64,000 nucleotides of DNA from Manis javanica (lineage: Eukaryota; Chordata; Mammalia; Pholidota; Manidae). This document shows positions 1 through 12,033 of the stretch, piece by piece. The first letter of the stretch is position 1. Each line of letters begins with the position of its first letter. The translations under genes and the position numbers were made by a program. The notes beneath the pieces are model-generated. The model saw nothing but the letters and a program-made list of their open reading frames with translations. It made no database searches and was not told the DNA's origin. The DNA lies in NCBI RefSeq assembly GCF_040802235.1, contig NC_133157.1, positions 33,915,501 to 33,979,500 on the forward strand, read 5' to 3'.

Positions 1-2119
1 ACTGGAAAAAATTATGAAATCCTTCAAAGGGAGTTTCATTACAAATTCATATTGCTTCAGTTTTGACTGAACACTTCTAAACAATCCTTTTATTCTGTTA
101 CTGTTGAGTTGTAAGTGCAATGATTTCCAAGCTATGAGCTTCAGACTTTTGGGGAGCTACAGAATTAGTTAGCACAATGGAGACCAAGACGCATGCATTA
201 TATAAAGACTATCTCCCATGTATACATACTTCTATTTTTCAAATGTACAGACAATGTTATGGTTAATAAAATACTAAGTAAGGGAGTATCAAATAGTAGC
301 TTTTTGCTAACATGCATGTTCTCAATTAACGAATACTAAAAATATAACCAGTCACATGGGGATAAGCAAGTTATCATCTTCAGAATATTGGGAACCACTG
401 CCTAAGAGTATGCTCCATTGCACTTAAACATCCCTTCCAAACTCAAAGCTTTAAGTATCCCCTGTCCACTCCCACTTTCATTTTCCCAAGAAAATCAAAC
501 ACATCCATCTGAATTTATTCTTTCTTTTCTTCCTCTATAAATACTTGATAATCTAGCAATTAAAAGTATCTCTCTTCCCTTTTAAGACTAATTCAAACAG
601 ATACATCTTACTTGGCCTCCCCACCCCAATCCATCAAACAGGTTAATTTCTCCTTCAGAAGTGCTTTTCTTTCTCCCTAAAAACATTGTCAGACTTCCCT
701 TTCTGACAAAACTTAGCTTGATTCTGCTCTGTGTTCCAGCTACTATTCTATTCCTTTTCTTCCTTTTGCGTCACATCCTTAGGCTCAGGCTGCCACGGAC
801 TGAGCCAGCCAGTGCTTTTGTAACTAAAGTTTTGTTGGAGAAGCTGCCCCGCTTCCTGAGGTATTGGTGCTGCTTCCCCACAGGGCAAAGTTCGGGTAGG
901 AGAGTCTACAGCCTGAAGACCTAACATACTTCCTATCTGGCTCCTAAAAAAAAGTCTATCAATCCTGGGACTCCAAAGTATGACCTTCATACTGAGTGAT
1001 GGATGCCATTAAAGGTTTTGGAGCAGCCAAGTACCACTGAGTAAAAGAGCACTACAAGACTACTAGTTTAACAACAGCACGCAGGGAAGATATAAAATAT
1101 CATTTAGGAAACTATTGCAAGAGACTGGGTATTAGACATTGTGGGTAAAATTGTAATATTTCCAGAATTTCTCACCTGGCTTTAGTACATACGCATATCA
1201 ACAGGTGCTCAAGGGTGGAGAGAAGTATGGCTTTAGTGCATCTGCATCATTCCTCAGGGGTGGAGAGAAGTTCATCTCCATATCTATGGGTAATTACCTG
1301 GGCAACAGGCAGGGCTTATCTGTACCTGAGAGGTGAAGGGGAAGGCCGGTTTTGCTTCTGCTGGAGGAGAGAGAGACGGCCCCAGACTGCAATGTGTAAG
1401 CAATAAATGGATTTTGAACTTTATTTCTCCCTTTCACTGATTTCGGTTTTTAGAGGTATTTTGCCCAGGATTTCCTTTCCCTGGACTTACAGACATAAAG
1501 GGAAAGAAATGAAAGGGAATTCCTAAAGAAATAAACAGCAAGACTATATGACTGTATGTGACAGAGGAGACAAATATGCACTCTCTCATACAGTCTACTG
1601 TAGACTTACAGCTCTTCATAGTTTCCCATCTTAGTGACTTAGTGGAATTCCTAAAATCATAATACCAATTCCACATCCTCTATATACCAGACATTCCCCA
1701 GGCTTGCTACCTAACTCCTAGGCAAGCAAATCACTTAAGAAGTTGTCCCAATAGAGTTGGGCAAATGAGAGCACAGGACCATGTCAGAGGTGGATGGAGT
1801 ACTCACCTGCGGTACCCAGAAGAGAGAGGGGGAAACTAAGATTTCAGTCCAGAACTGCCTCTAGCCAAACAGGAAGCAGCAGCTATGAATTTGTTTACAG
1901 TAGAGTGTCTTTGACATTCTGACATACTCTTTCTGGTATTCAGACTGACCACGATTAGAGTAGCCATTGGTAAGAGAGTCTCATGAGAAACAAACCAAAA
2001 AACAAGACCAAAAGGTGAGGAATTAAACAGAGCAGACCCTATTGGTCTTCTGTCTAGGAAAAGCAATCTTCCTTATTAAAGATGATACTACTTTCCAAAA
2101 TGGCCCATATGATACTAAC
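1..2119 (-). other. ZCCHC7: ZCCHC7 intron 2 (partial)
   Basis: This intron follows the first coding exon on the minus strand. It opens with a canonical donor (GTTAGT read on the minus strand, 2119 down to 2114) and runs off the left edge of the window. Apart from an LTR-like stretch near 1205-1450, the sequence is AT-rich and unremarkable. I see no other exon, RNA gene or young SINE in it. Confidence 0.85.
1205..1450 (+). mobile_element. Possible old LTR-like fragment
   Basis: Two imperfect copies of a unit containing GGTGGAGAGAAGT (near 1213 and 1259) precede a segment with the polyadenylation signal AATAAA (about 1402) and a pyrimidine-rich end. This resembles the 3' part of a degraded endogenous-retrovirus LTR. 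No coding sequence is associated with it. The class is a guess from layout only; it could be ordinary intronic sequence. Confidence 0.25.
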
Positions 2120-2723
2120 CTTCATTAACAGAGTTTTCACATCCCACAAGATTGAGAAGGATATCATCATCTCTATCATCTTCACATCCCAGCAGCATCC
2201 AGCTTTCCACATTATCACTTTCTGAAATGGTGCTGTCTTCCTCTTCACTTGAACTGACCTCTATAATCATGACCTCTTGGATGGGACCCGATATCTCTTT
2301 GGGTTTAGGCCTCTCAGTATCCCTCTTACATTTATCAGCCAACTCTTCTGAATGAAGAGAAGCAAGAGGACCTCGGATCTTCTCTTTTGCTTGGGCTTTA
2401 AAATTCTTTCTTTTACATCTGTAAATACTATCTTCATCAGACAAAGTGATGACTTCTGACCCATCTGATAACTGGATGACTTCACTATCTGAAAGAATAA
2501 TTAAGTTTTTCTGGTTTAGATTACTACTGGATAATTCACAATTCTCAGACTTGTTCTTTTCATGTTCTTCCTCCCTGACGACATTATCAAGATGTTGGGC
2601 ATAATGAACTTGGCTGTAGAGCTGAAATTCCACCTCACTATCAACACTCAGTTCACTAGAAGACTCTTCACGATAAAGGTCATCTTCATATGCTTCTATA
2701 GTCTCATAACCACCAAACATCAT
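2120..2723 (-). CDS. ZCCHC7: ZCCHC7 first coding exon (exon 2), N-terminal ~201 residues
   Basis: This exon encodes the acidic, serine-rich N-terminus of ZCCHC7, the human counterpart of yeast Air1/Air2. ZCCHC7 is the zinc-knuckle RNA-binding subunit of the nuclear TRAMP-like complex with MTR4 and TENT4B, which tags RNA for exosome decay. The translation begins [18 protein letters not shown], matching the family start, and ends near GCENSVNEG. The exon spans 2744 to 2120. Its acceptor is a pyrimidine tract plus ACAG just before 2744, its donor is GTTAGT from 2119, and 2744-2724 is 5' UTR. Two ATGs are adjacent. The second (2720-2718) has A at -3 and corresponds to the start I know from human, so it is the likelier initiator. 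Four hydrophobic-then-acidic stretches (residues 74-81, 82-90, 91-99, 151-163) look like SUMO-interaction motifs. The CCHC knuckles lie in later exons outside the window. The reading frame is intact. Confidence 0.95.
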
Positions 2724-3429
2724 GGAAAGTCAGTAACTTCGATGCTGTAAAAGAGAAAGTCATATAAAGAATGTATTTTAAAAGCTCAGATCATACCTGT
2801 TCAGTGCATAATAGTATCACCTCTTGGAGCTAACTTCTGTGCAAACCATCACTTTTCTCAATGACATATTAAAATACCTTTTACTCTTAAGAGTACCTTT
2901 TTTCATGGATTTCTAAGTCCTCTTATAACCTACTTTAGTAATGCCCACCCCTACCAAATGAAAATTACTACCAATAAATTGAGTTATAGTTATTAAGGAA
3001 ATGTCCTATTTTACAGATACACTGGAAAGGAAAAATAGGTTGAATCCACTGATTCAGACACCAAACACTTTTCCTCCAAAATATTAAAAATTATAAAAAT
3101 ATTTTAGGTAACTCTCACTATTCCATCCAATCTTCACCTTTTCCCTGTTCCTGTATTTCACCTTTCCAGGTATACATTGTCATAAAGGAATATTACCTCA
3201 ACTATGACAAAAATCCACAACAGGAAACAATTATATTTAGCATTTTGGTGTAAATTTTTATTCTCAATTAAAAGATTAATCTTATGGCCTTCTGATCCTT
3301 GACCAAAAGAAGACATAACAATATTTGATAAACCTGGTTTATTTCCAAGCTAGCTATAAAGATGTGATGAAATACAAACTTACTAAGGACCTAAAAATGA
3401 GGCAAAACTCTTGGCAACGGGAGCAGTGT

Positions 3430-3785
3430 ATGTTCCCACTGTGGGCCTATCATATCCTGCTCATCCATCAACTCTGCTTAAACATCACTTCCTCATAGAA
3501 GCTTTCCTTGACCTACCAAACTAAATTAAGAGTCCCTTTACAGGTTGCTACAGCACTTGACATTTCAAAACACTCACCTCATTTCTAATTACTAATTCGC
3601 TGTAAATCTCCAACAAGCATAGATCACAAACCCCAGGAGAACAAGAACTATCTGCACTTTGTTAAACAATGGATCCCCAAAGCCTAAACAACGGATCCTC
3701 AAAGCCAAGCAGAGTAACTAGTACTTAGCAGGATCTCTACAAATGTTTGTTGAATTAATGAATGAATGAATGAATGAATGAATAT
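3430..3785 (+). mobile_element. L2 LINE 3' end with (GAAT)n tail
   Basis: The segment has the wording typical of the L2 3' region (cttcctcatagaagctttcc, then ttgacc) and ends in a short-period tail of GAAT units at about 3758-3783, as L2 elements do. It is degraded and non-functional, and lies in ZCCHC7 intron 1. Confidence 0.75.
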
Positions 3786-4229
3786 CATCACCAAGCATTT
3801 GTTCTTCAGCCCTGATAAATCTAATATGTGCCTAAAATATAGAAATTATGATGAATTTTGCAGTTGTCTCCACTATTACAACTATTCTCCTATCTTCAAC
3901 CAAAAATCTACACAGTAATTGTTTCAATTAGGTACTGATGCAATACTGATCAAAGTGAGAGCTCTGGAAAAATAACTCATGTTTGTTTCAAAATCAGGGA
4001 CAGCCTAGAGAACAACAATAACAATTTATTCTTTCTACTCCTCTTTTAGCTATCAGATATATTTTAGAAATACTAGCCATTTTTTTAATTTACCAACTCT
4101 GCCCAGAATGTCAGGGTATTCTTATGATCATTTTGGTGACAGAACCACCTGACTCCAAAAATCAAATGAACAAGAGTGAAAAATGCACTACACTTATGCT
4201 GGAGTTTTTTGTGTTACAGAAATAAAGAC

Positions 4230-4302
4230 TCCACTTTTATTGTACACCTTAAACTTAAACAATGTTATGTGTCAATTACACCTCAATAAAGCTAGGGGAA
4301 AA
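4230..4302 (+). mobile_element. Old L1 (L1M-type) 3' end, copy A
   Basis: The stretch reading TTGTACACCTTAAACTTAAA, then CAATGTTATGTGTCAATTAC and CTCAATAAAGCT plus an A-rich end, is the terminal part of a mammalian L1M 3' UTR with its polyadenylation signal. It is a fragment only. Confidence 0.65.
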
Positions 4303-4339
4303 AATGATGAGTAAGTTCTGAATTAACAATACAATCTTG

Positions 4340-4545
4340 TACACTTGAATTCTGCTCGAGTAGATCTTAAATGTTCTCACTACAAAAAAAAGGAAATATG
4401 TGAGGTGATGGATGTGTTAACTAATCTTAACATGGTAATCATTTCACAATATATTCATATATCAAGTTGTTATGTCATATACCATAAATTTACACAATGT
4501 TATTTGTCAATTTTATCTCAGTAAAGCCGGGAGAAGAAAAAGAAA
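4340..4545 (+). mobile_element. Old L1 (L1M-type) 3' end, copy B
   Basis: The stretch runs from a segment resembling 'gatcttaaatgttctcac' through 'gtgaggtgatggatgtgtta' and 'ggtaatcatttcacaa' to 'tcagtaaagccgggag'. This is the recognisable order of an L1M 3' UTR. It lies directly after copy A in the same orientation; the two are diverged and look like separate insertions. Confidence 0.7.
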
Positions 4546-7516
4546 CCAACTTTTTATGTCATTTTTCCTCTAAAAGGTACAATATATCTATTCCATTCTT
4601 GCACTGTCTTTCAGATTTCTATGCTGTTATCATACAAGTTAAATGTGGCTATCTGAATAATAATGTTCATAGCATTTATCAGTTTATATTGAAATGTTAG
4701 CCTCAGAGGAATTCAAATAAAAGATGAATCCTTTCCTTTTTATTTAATAGGTAAATTAATTCTGAAAGAAGTCAAAGGAAGGAATTATGCTTCCTTCAAA
4801 ATCCTGACTGGATCCATCCTGATAAAACATAAATAACATAATTCCAGTGCAGCACAGAAAAAAATTAAAAGAGCTAAATTACAGTTACAAATTTGTACTA
4901 CTCTTGGAGCCATCCCAAAGGAAAAGGATTAAGAATACAGCCATAGGCACACCTGTGAATGTATGCCAAAAATAAACTACAGAAATATAATAAGAACTGA
5001 CTTCCTTGGGCCTAAGGGTTTATCTCTTTCCCTGAAATGTAGAAAAAAGAATTTAACAATTTAGCCCCTATGGCCTTTAAGAGGATTTTGTATCTTCTGT
5101 ACTTGAACACTGTGCTCAGCATAACTTTGCTCTTCTATTTGTGTAGTTTATGTATGCCAGGGTTAAGGTTTGCCTGAGGCTGTTTTGGTTTACGTTTATG
5201 TTACTACTTTAATTACAGTCAAATGCATTTAGTTTACTTTTCTTGTAAAAAGTGTTTACTCAAAAAGGACCAATATGAAATATATTTTTTTTTCTTGATT
5301 CAGAAGGCTTTCTTAGCTTTTTGGTCATTGCACACGATTCTCAAACATACTTAACTAAAAATATAAGGTCCCTATGAGAATTACAAAATTTTAAATCTGG
5401 TCTTTTAGATTATCTCAACACCAAGTTTCTCAATTTACATATAAGGAAACTGAGGTCCAAACGGATAAGGGAGCCTATCCAATATGTAGCTGGTAAAGAA
5501 CATAGCTAGGACTGATTTCCCTCTCAGCCAAGTGTTCACTAAGATTTTTTCTTAGTATTTACTTTTAAATAAATATTACAAAACAAGAGCTTCTTCAAAG
5601 CTGTATTTGCACTGGTTCTAACACCTAAGTAACAACTAAATTACCTCACAATACTCACTTCAAGTTCCAATAGAGTTTAAAAACTATGAAAGGCATTTTA
5701 ATTGGAAGGAAAAGCATACATTTGGAATTTGTCACTTTATCATCAAAGAGCCTCCCAAGTTGGTACTCAAAGATTATAGCAATCCCCTGACGGAAAAAAG
5801 ATGGTTCTTAGAACCTAAAATAGCAGTTTGGGAATAAAACTAAAGAACTTAAATGACTTAACAAATACAAGACAGCTATAGAAAATAACTGCAAAGGCAG
5901 GTTCTCACCATTCAAAAGTGGGAGTATTCACTCACTGAATTTTTTTTAAACTAGACAACTTACGGCTTATTTAAGCTTTCACATTTTACTATGTATATTT
6001 TTTAAGGTCAATACGTCTGCTCTGACTACTAACTGGTAACTCTGAGCCTTTTGCTCTTATTTCCTCTCAAAAAATCTTTAGCCTATGTTTCTTCTTGATG
6101 ACCTAAGTACCCATCTCAAAGGGATTTAAATCAAATTTACAGCTTTATTTTAAACCCAGTTTTCATTAGAAAATGAGTAACAAACACAGTTTATTTTCAA
6201 CTTAAAATTTCTGATTCTTAGTGAGCTATGCTGAGAAACATATTGGAAACACTACTGTTCAGTGTTAAAGTATCTTCAAATGTGACTTTAACTTTTAAGC
6301 AAATCTGACTAGGGTTAAGAATCCAAATGTGTAAAAAACAATGGTCACATAAAAAGAAGACAGAATACAAGATGTTGATGGGAGAATATTATGTTAAATT
6401 TATTCAGACAAGTTCAGCAATTCTTGGCATACCTAAAGTTTTATGATAACTAATCCATCTCAAACACTTCATTCACTTTTCCTTCAGCCCTTTTTCCTTT
6501 TGCTAGGTGGTATCTTACCCTTTTAGTTATAATCCTCACTTCCACTTATTCCTCAATTCACCCAAACCCTCAGGTTCTCTTGAAAACAGCAATAAGGAAC
6601 TGTCCCCAAAGCATAATGCTGTCTGAAATATATACACAGCCTACTTAAGTCTTTCGATGTGATACCCTAAGTATTCAAAATACAAAATCAAGAGCTTTAG
6701 AAGGGGCCTGGGTCACTGAATTGAACGCTTTCATTTTATTCATACAGAAATGGGCTCTGAGAAGCTTACTTACTGAACTCAAAAGGTCTCCTAATTCAAC
6801 CCTGTAATCTGAAGAAATTATAAACTCAGACTAAAAATAATATTTTCTGGAATCAACAACAAAGTCAGTGGTGGCGCCATGACTATAGCTCAGGCCTGAC
6901 GACTCCCAGCCAGTTTTCCCACTGCACCCTGCACCAATAACTCTTCCTTAAAGTTTAAATTCACTATTCTCTTATAGGATGTCGGGGATAAAGCGAACAC
7001 AGACCAAGTCTCCCTGTTTCACATGGGGGAAAGAGCCCGTCTCCAGATTTTTTTCTAGCCCCACAACTGCAGCTGCTGCTTCTGACAGCAGAGGCTGGAG
7101 CTGGCCCAGGGCTGTTCGGGCTTCACAGGCCGGGCTCCCTCTCGGTGCGGGGGTACCTCCGCGTTAACTGGCTGACTAACTTCCTTTAAAGACTGGAGTA
7201 TCTTGAGGCGTAGGTGAAGATAAAAAACGCCGAAACGCCACCCCACAAAAGCCATGGGCGTCCAGCCCTTTCCTAACCACGACCTCAGGCCTTGGCCAGG
7301 CAGGGAGAAGTGAACACCCCAGCCAGTCAGCAGAGCCGCGTGGGGCAGAGAGTGACTAAGGGGCCACAAGCCGCGCCCCGCCATAAGTGGGGCACAGACG
7401 GAGGACACGGAGGCCAGCGAGGGGACATGCACTAGTTCCACAGCCCGGTGACCGAGATGGAGGACAGAGAAGGGACCCCAGCCGCTGGCAGCTGGGAATC
7501 CGTCACACATACTCAC

Positions 7517-7720
7517 TGCCGCGGCTGTGACCAGGAAGCACCAACCAGGAACCAAAACGCGTAGAGGGACGGGGAGGGGCGAGGACAAATGAGGTAAGGA
7601 AAGCGCCTCCACGCGGACCAGGGAGGAGGGAAGGCACTTCCGGGGAAAACACAGCTCCCGGGAATCGTCTTCCGTCCCCGCCCACGCTGCGGACTCGCGT
7701 GCGCAGGCGTGACAACTGTT
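7517..7720 (-). other. ZCCHC7: Putative noncoding exon 1 of ZCCHC7
   Basis: On the minus strand, a good donor (GCA followed by GTGAGTATG) is present, with its GT at 7516-7515, inside the CpG-rich region. It would join to the exon 2 acceptor before 2744 and give a 5' UTR-only exon. The upstream limit is unknown; about 7720 is a guess from where CpG density falls. Other donors in the island cannot be excluded. Confidence 0.45.
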
Positions 7721-7917
7721 AACCCTTTCTCTTCCCCCTGTGGTAATCTTTTGGTTTGCCTTCCGTGCTTTGTCCCTTCCCTTTCACGGCTTCTTTCAGA
7801 GATACCTAGGCTGCATCTATAATCGGGGACACTTTCTTTGAACGACTTACACGCAAGAGATGCACTTATCCGGCAAAACCTGAGGGGAGCGCCCACCCTT
7901 CTATGCCCGAGAGAAAA

Positions 7918-7936
7918 ACTACACCTCCCATGATGC
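7918..7936 (+). promoter_or_regulatory. ZNF143/THAP11-type promoter motif
   Basis: The bases ACTACACCTCCCATGATGC match the known long promoter element ACTACAnnTCCCAnnATGC bound by ZNF143 and THAP11 with HCFC1. Such sites sit close to transcription starts of housekeeping genes, so it supports a start nearby, on either strand. Confidence 0.75.
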
Positions 7937-8581
7937 CCCTGGGCAGGTTTCAGGACGGGCTCCGCCTCCTCTGTTAACCTCGGGAACGTACTCCCTGTGC
8001 CACGTGTCTCGGTACCCTAACAGTGCGTGAGGAACTAGGGCTGTCGCGGTAGGTGTTTTGACCACCTGAAGACCCGTTACAAGGAATAACCGTCTTCGGG
8101 AGCAACTGGCTTCTAGCTTCTCCAGTGCGTTAGGTGACCTTAGGCAGGTCCCTTCCACCTCTAGTTTGAAGTTGAACGTAGTTCACACTGTGTGCTTCCG
8201 TCTCTTTATGGAATACAAGGCAACATATTTAACTCTTTGTGACCCTTGAAGAGCTGCACCCTTAATAAAGATTGAAATAAACACTGGTCTTTTGAAGCCT
8301 CGGGAGGCTACAAGATTGTGTTGGGAGCTTCTGACTTCCGTTCTTCTTCTCATGGCTTATTTTAATACTTAGTAATAATCTATTTATCTGTACAACTTTA
8401 CAGATAATGAAGCACTGAATCAATTCATTGGCCCTTGGCCACAGTTCTGAAAGATAAGCCTCACACTGGTTCTTATTGCCAACATTTATGGAACATCTAT
8501 TAAGAAGCAGTCAATGATACAGCGGCAAATTTTTTTCAAGTTTCTGGTCTCATAGTGTCTAGCTGGGCAAACAGAATACAA

Positions 8582-8668
8582 GTTCTTTTCCTTCTTTTTT
8601 TCTTTTCCTTTCCATTTCTTTCTTAGTTTTCCTTCTTTTTTCTTTCTTTTCTTTCTTTCCTCCTCTTT
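8582..8668. repeat. Polypyrimidine tract
   Basis: An almost unbroken run of T and C (TTTC/TTCC units) ending near a CTGCCGCTGCT stretch. It is a low-complexity tract that could be a degraded microsatellite. Confidence 0.8.
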
Positions 8669-9254
8669 GCTGCCGCTGCTCCCACAACTACAAAACACGA
8701 AAAAATGGTCACATTAAAAACAATCATTATAATAATGAAAAAAACAATACGAGTAATTTGGTTATAGTCTAAGAGTTTGGCCAGAAAAATAATTAGAAAC
8801 GTTAATTAACATTATGGTAAGTGCTAGGAAGGAAGACAGGGTACAATGGAAAGGTATAATTGTAGGACCATTTTGCAGAGGAGGAAACAGGAGAAGAAAT
8901 GGGTCGCAGATATTACTAGATCATCTAGGTGATGTGTATTGTGTAGAACACATGTTATCTTTTAAAAAATAATTTATTGAGCTTTTGCCAATTGCCAGGC
9001 TTACTTATACAAGTGCATTATATACAAACACTTTTAAAACTTAACAGCCCTTTGAGGTGGGTTTTTTAATTCCCATTTCACAAACAAGGGAACAGATTCT
9101 GAGGTTAAGCAACGTGCCCAAGGCCACAAGGTTAGGAAATGCTCCTAAGTACTGTGCCAAATCGTCCCACTGTTATGCATTCAACAGAGATTTACTACCT
9201 TTCCACAAAATGCGTTAGTCACCCCCTTTAGGATATGTCATAAAACCTGCAGTC

Positions 9255-9685
9255 TTTTGGATGGCATCAAGGGCACTTCATGAACTGACATCTACCTGCT
9301 TGTTTACCACCATGCTGAATCCTGGACAGTTGCCAGAACATGCTGTGCTCTCCCACATCTGTGCCTTGACAGAGCACATTCCAACTACATGTAAAATCCT
9401 TCCTTGTTCCTCTAACATACCTCAGCCAGCCTACCCTGCTAAGCTCTGGGTCTTCAGGGAAACCTTCCAACTCAGTCAGACAGAATAAGCATTCCTTCCC
9501 TCAGCTTCCTCCACACTTGGGACAAACCTCCATTAAGGCAGTTATATTGTGTTTGTCTTGTAGTTATCTCCTAGCTGCATCATGGACTTGCTGAAGGCAG
9601 AAGCTTTGATATTTTATCTTTGTTATCTTCACCAGCTAACATAGTGGTTGGCAGACAGCAAGCACTCAATAAAGGTGTAAAAGGA
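9255..9685 (+). mobile_element. L2 LINE remnant
   Basis: Wording typical of the L2 3' portion is present, including a segment on 'ctggacagttgccagaacat', later 'cttcagggaaaccttcc', and an end at 'agcactcaataaaggtg'. It is degraded with no usable frame. Confidence 0.65.
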
Positions 9686-11195
9686 ATGAAGGCTCCCTAA
9701 CTCCCAGTAGGCTCTAGGAAACCAAGAACCAGATGTGGATCCACCAACTGTCCGTTCAGTAGGGAAACTATGTCTTGAGTCCAAATAATAGGAATGCAGT
9801 GTAGTGTTCCCTGATGCCAAAGCAAGTAGAAAGGCTGAATGGGCCCTGGATACAGATTTCCGACTAGGGAGAGTTGTGTATATATACACACCTATTGTCT
9901 TTACGTGGTGAGTTCTCATTTAGATGGCTTTTAGAAATCCTGAGATCCAGTCTCCTATTGCAGTAATGTGGAAACTGAAGCCGGGAAGGTAAGAAACTTG
10001 CCAATAGTTACCTAGCAGAGGTAAAATTGTGTCTGCAATCCAGGCCTCTGAGTCTCTCCCCAAGCCACGCACACACATAGTGCCGCTCTTTCTACCTCAT
10101 GCTGTCTCTGGTCTGCTCTTCTTGAGATTATGGGTGGCAGCGTGCACATCCAGAGGCCTTTCTTACAGAAAATGTTCTCAAAAGCCCATTCATTTGAGGA
10201 AGGAAGCACCTGCTTTCCCCACGGCAGTGGCAGTGCTACATTAACAGTGAGCAGCTGAATTGGGGACAACCAGAAATCTGCAGCAGAGGGCAGGCAAGAT
10301 GGGGGACATACTGTAGCAGGCTCTGGGCAGAGTGGCGCATCTGCACCTTTCCATTGCAGAGGAAGAAAACCCCTCTTTCTTTTATCTTTATTTTCTTTCT
10401 TTTATTCCAGTTGATTAGTAGTGCCTAGAACCTCTGAGAACTAACTCATCAGTTTGCCCCTTTAACATTTACTTTTCAATCACTTTTCATTTTTCGAGAG
10501 CCTATTATGTAATAAAATAGGCCCTTGCTAGCCACTCTCCCAGCCTCAAAATGACTCCGTACAGGAGGCATTAGCCTATTTCACTAGTATGGACACAAAG
10601 ATGACACTTGACAAGGCTATGTGACTTGGTCTAACTCACGTAGCTGGGATTCAAACCCGAGACTTGTTTGAATCCCAAATCCCTGCTTTTTTCTATGCCA
10701 AAAGCTGCCTTTTGAAACTAAACTCCTTGAAAGGGAAGACTATGATGTACCACAGTCTGAAATGTTGAGGCAGAAAGAGGCTGGCAAGTGAAATGACTGA
10801 ACATTTGCCCTTTTTAGTTTAGAAGTTTTTCATTTGCCACCAACATGGACTTAATGTCTGCACAATTTTAAAATGTAATTACAGAAACTACTGTCACTTA
10901 AAGTCCATATAGTGCAACTAGTAAGTGATACTCGGTTCAGGCTCCTAGTCTGAAGCTGCAATCAAGGTAATTCTCAGGAATTCTCAATGACATGGGTACC
11001 CATCTGGATTTGTTGAAAAGTTTAACATCCTTTTTTATTATTCATGATTTTGCAGTTCTTCGAATTGCAAGGTGATGGAGAGAGCATGTAATTTTCATCT
11101 AGGCTGTGAAATCATTCTTGAAAATTTGGACATTCATATAGATGGCTTAATTTTTCTTAGAGAATGTTTTTCCTTATAAAATCATGAAATCTAAA

Positions 11196-11312
11196 AACTA
11201 TGTACTATAATTTAAACTATATAAATAATAATAGTCTCATTACAATAAAATTGTCAGGATAAGGAGCCAATATTTCAAGGACTCTATTCTCACTTGTTAT
11301 CATTCCTCATTG
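11196..11312. repeat. Local repeat pair, copy 1
   Basis: This block shares with 11919-12033 the order 'aaactatataaa', then 'ctcatta', then 'ggagccaatatttcaaggac' and 'tctattctca'. Copies are about 722 bp apart in direct orientation. I do not recognise the family. Confidence 0.75.
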
Positions 11313-11918
11313 AAAATGTATTTCTCAAGGCTTATATTCTAAGTAACTTGTAAGAAGCATTTACTAGCAAAACTACTGAGATTCTAATTTTTAAGAATCA
11401 TCTGAGTCCATACAAGAAATCTTGAAGCTTATCATCAGTAATGAGTTCAGAAGCTGCATACTCCAGAAAGCATACCTTTGTTTTAAATGCCTGTGAGCCC
11501 TGGACCCATAGATTCTAATGCATAAAGGGACACACATGCTCAAATAGGGATAGACTTTATTTATGTCTCATTCTATAAGAGGGCAGCTTTCTTTGCCTAC
11601 TTGTCCGAGACTCCCAAATCATGCCTGTAATATTCAATCCAGGCATGCTTTTCTAGTAGCATTAGCATGAATTATTTTGCTCAGAACTTTAGACTGACAA
11701 CAGAAAAAAATTGAGAATAATCAAGATCACCCTATCCAATGACCTATATACAGTTTACAACAGACAACTTAGCACAATTATATACAATAAATTATAGATG
11801 TTATGCTTTGTGTTTCAACCTTAATATCCATTGTTTCTTACTAAATGAGTGACACCATTAGCAAGGTGGGGCTTAAAAGGACTGTTTCTATTCTGACAGA
11901 AATAGAACTCATTAAATT

Positions 11919-12033
11919 TAAAAACTGTATAATATAAACTATATAAATTATAACATTCTCATTATGATGAAAATCCTAGAAATAGGAGCCAATATTTCAA
12001 GGACTCTATTCTCATTTGTTATTATTCCTCACT
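11919..12033. repeat. Local repeat pair, copy 2
   Basis: Direct partner of 11196-11312. The 3' half (from about 11984) is nearly identical to copy 1, while the 5' half is more diverged with small indels. Similarity stops after 'attcctca', so the duplication is short. Confidence 0.75.

Larger units (their letters stand above)
2745..7516 (-). other. ZCCHC7: ZCCHC7 intron 1
   Basis: This intron separates the putative noncoding exon 1 in the CpG island from exon 2. Its 3' end has a good pyrimidine tract and CAG. It is AT-rich and holds an L2 remnant and two old L1 3' ends, listed separately. No open frame longer than about 70 codons in it looks like a real gene. The exact upstream border depends on which exon 1 donor is used. 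Confidence 0.7.
7040..7960. promoter_or_regulatory. ZCCHC7: ZCCHC7 CpG-rich promoter region
   Basis: GC and CpG content rise sharply here against AT-rich flanks, with the densest part at 7360-7720 (for example GCCGCGCCCCGCC near 7370 and CGCGTGCGCAGGCG near 7695). It sits upstream of ZCCHC7 exon 2 with the right polarity for a broad, housekeeping-type promoter. No TATA box is obvious. A ZNF143/THAP11-type motif lies on its distal edge. Confidence 0.75.

Noticed and set aside
4230..4545. Tandem duplication of one L1 end
   Set aside because: The two copies cover different lengths of the L1 3' UTR and are well diverged, so separate insertions are likelier.
7055..7612. 185-codon minus-strand frame in the ZCCHC7 island
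   Set aside because: It overlaps the promoter and putative noncoding exon 1, has no recognised domain, and does not connect to exon 2.
10640..10670. tRNA B-box-like 'gggattcaaaccc' wording
   Set aside because: No A-box or cloverleaf around it. It is part of an ancient SINE-like repeat.
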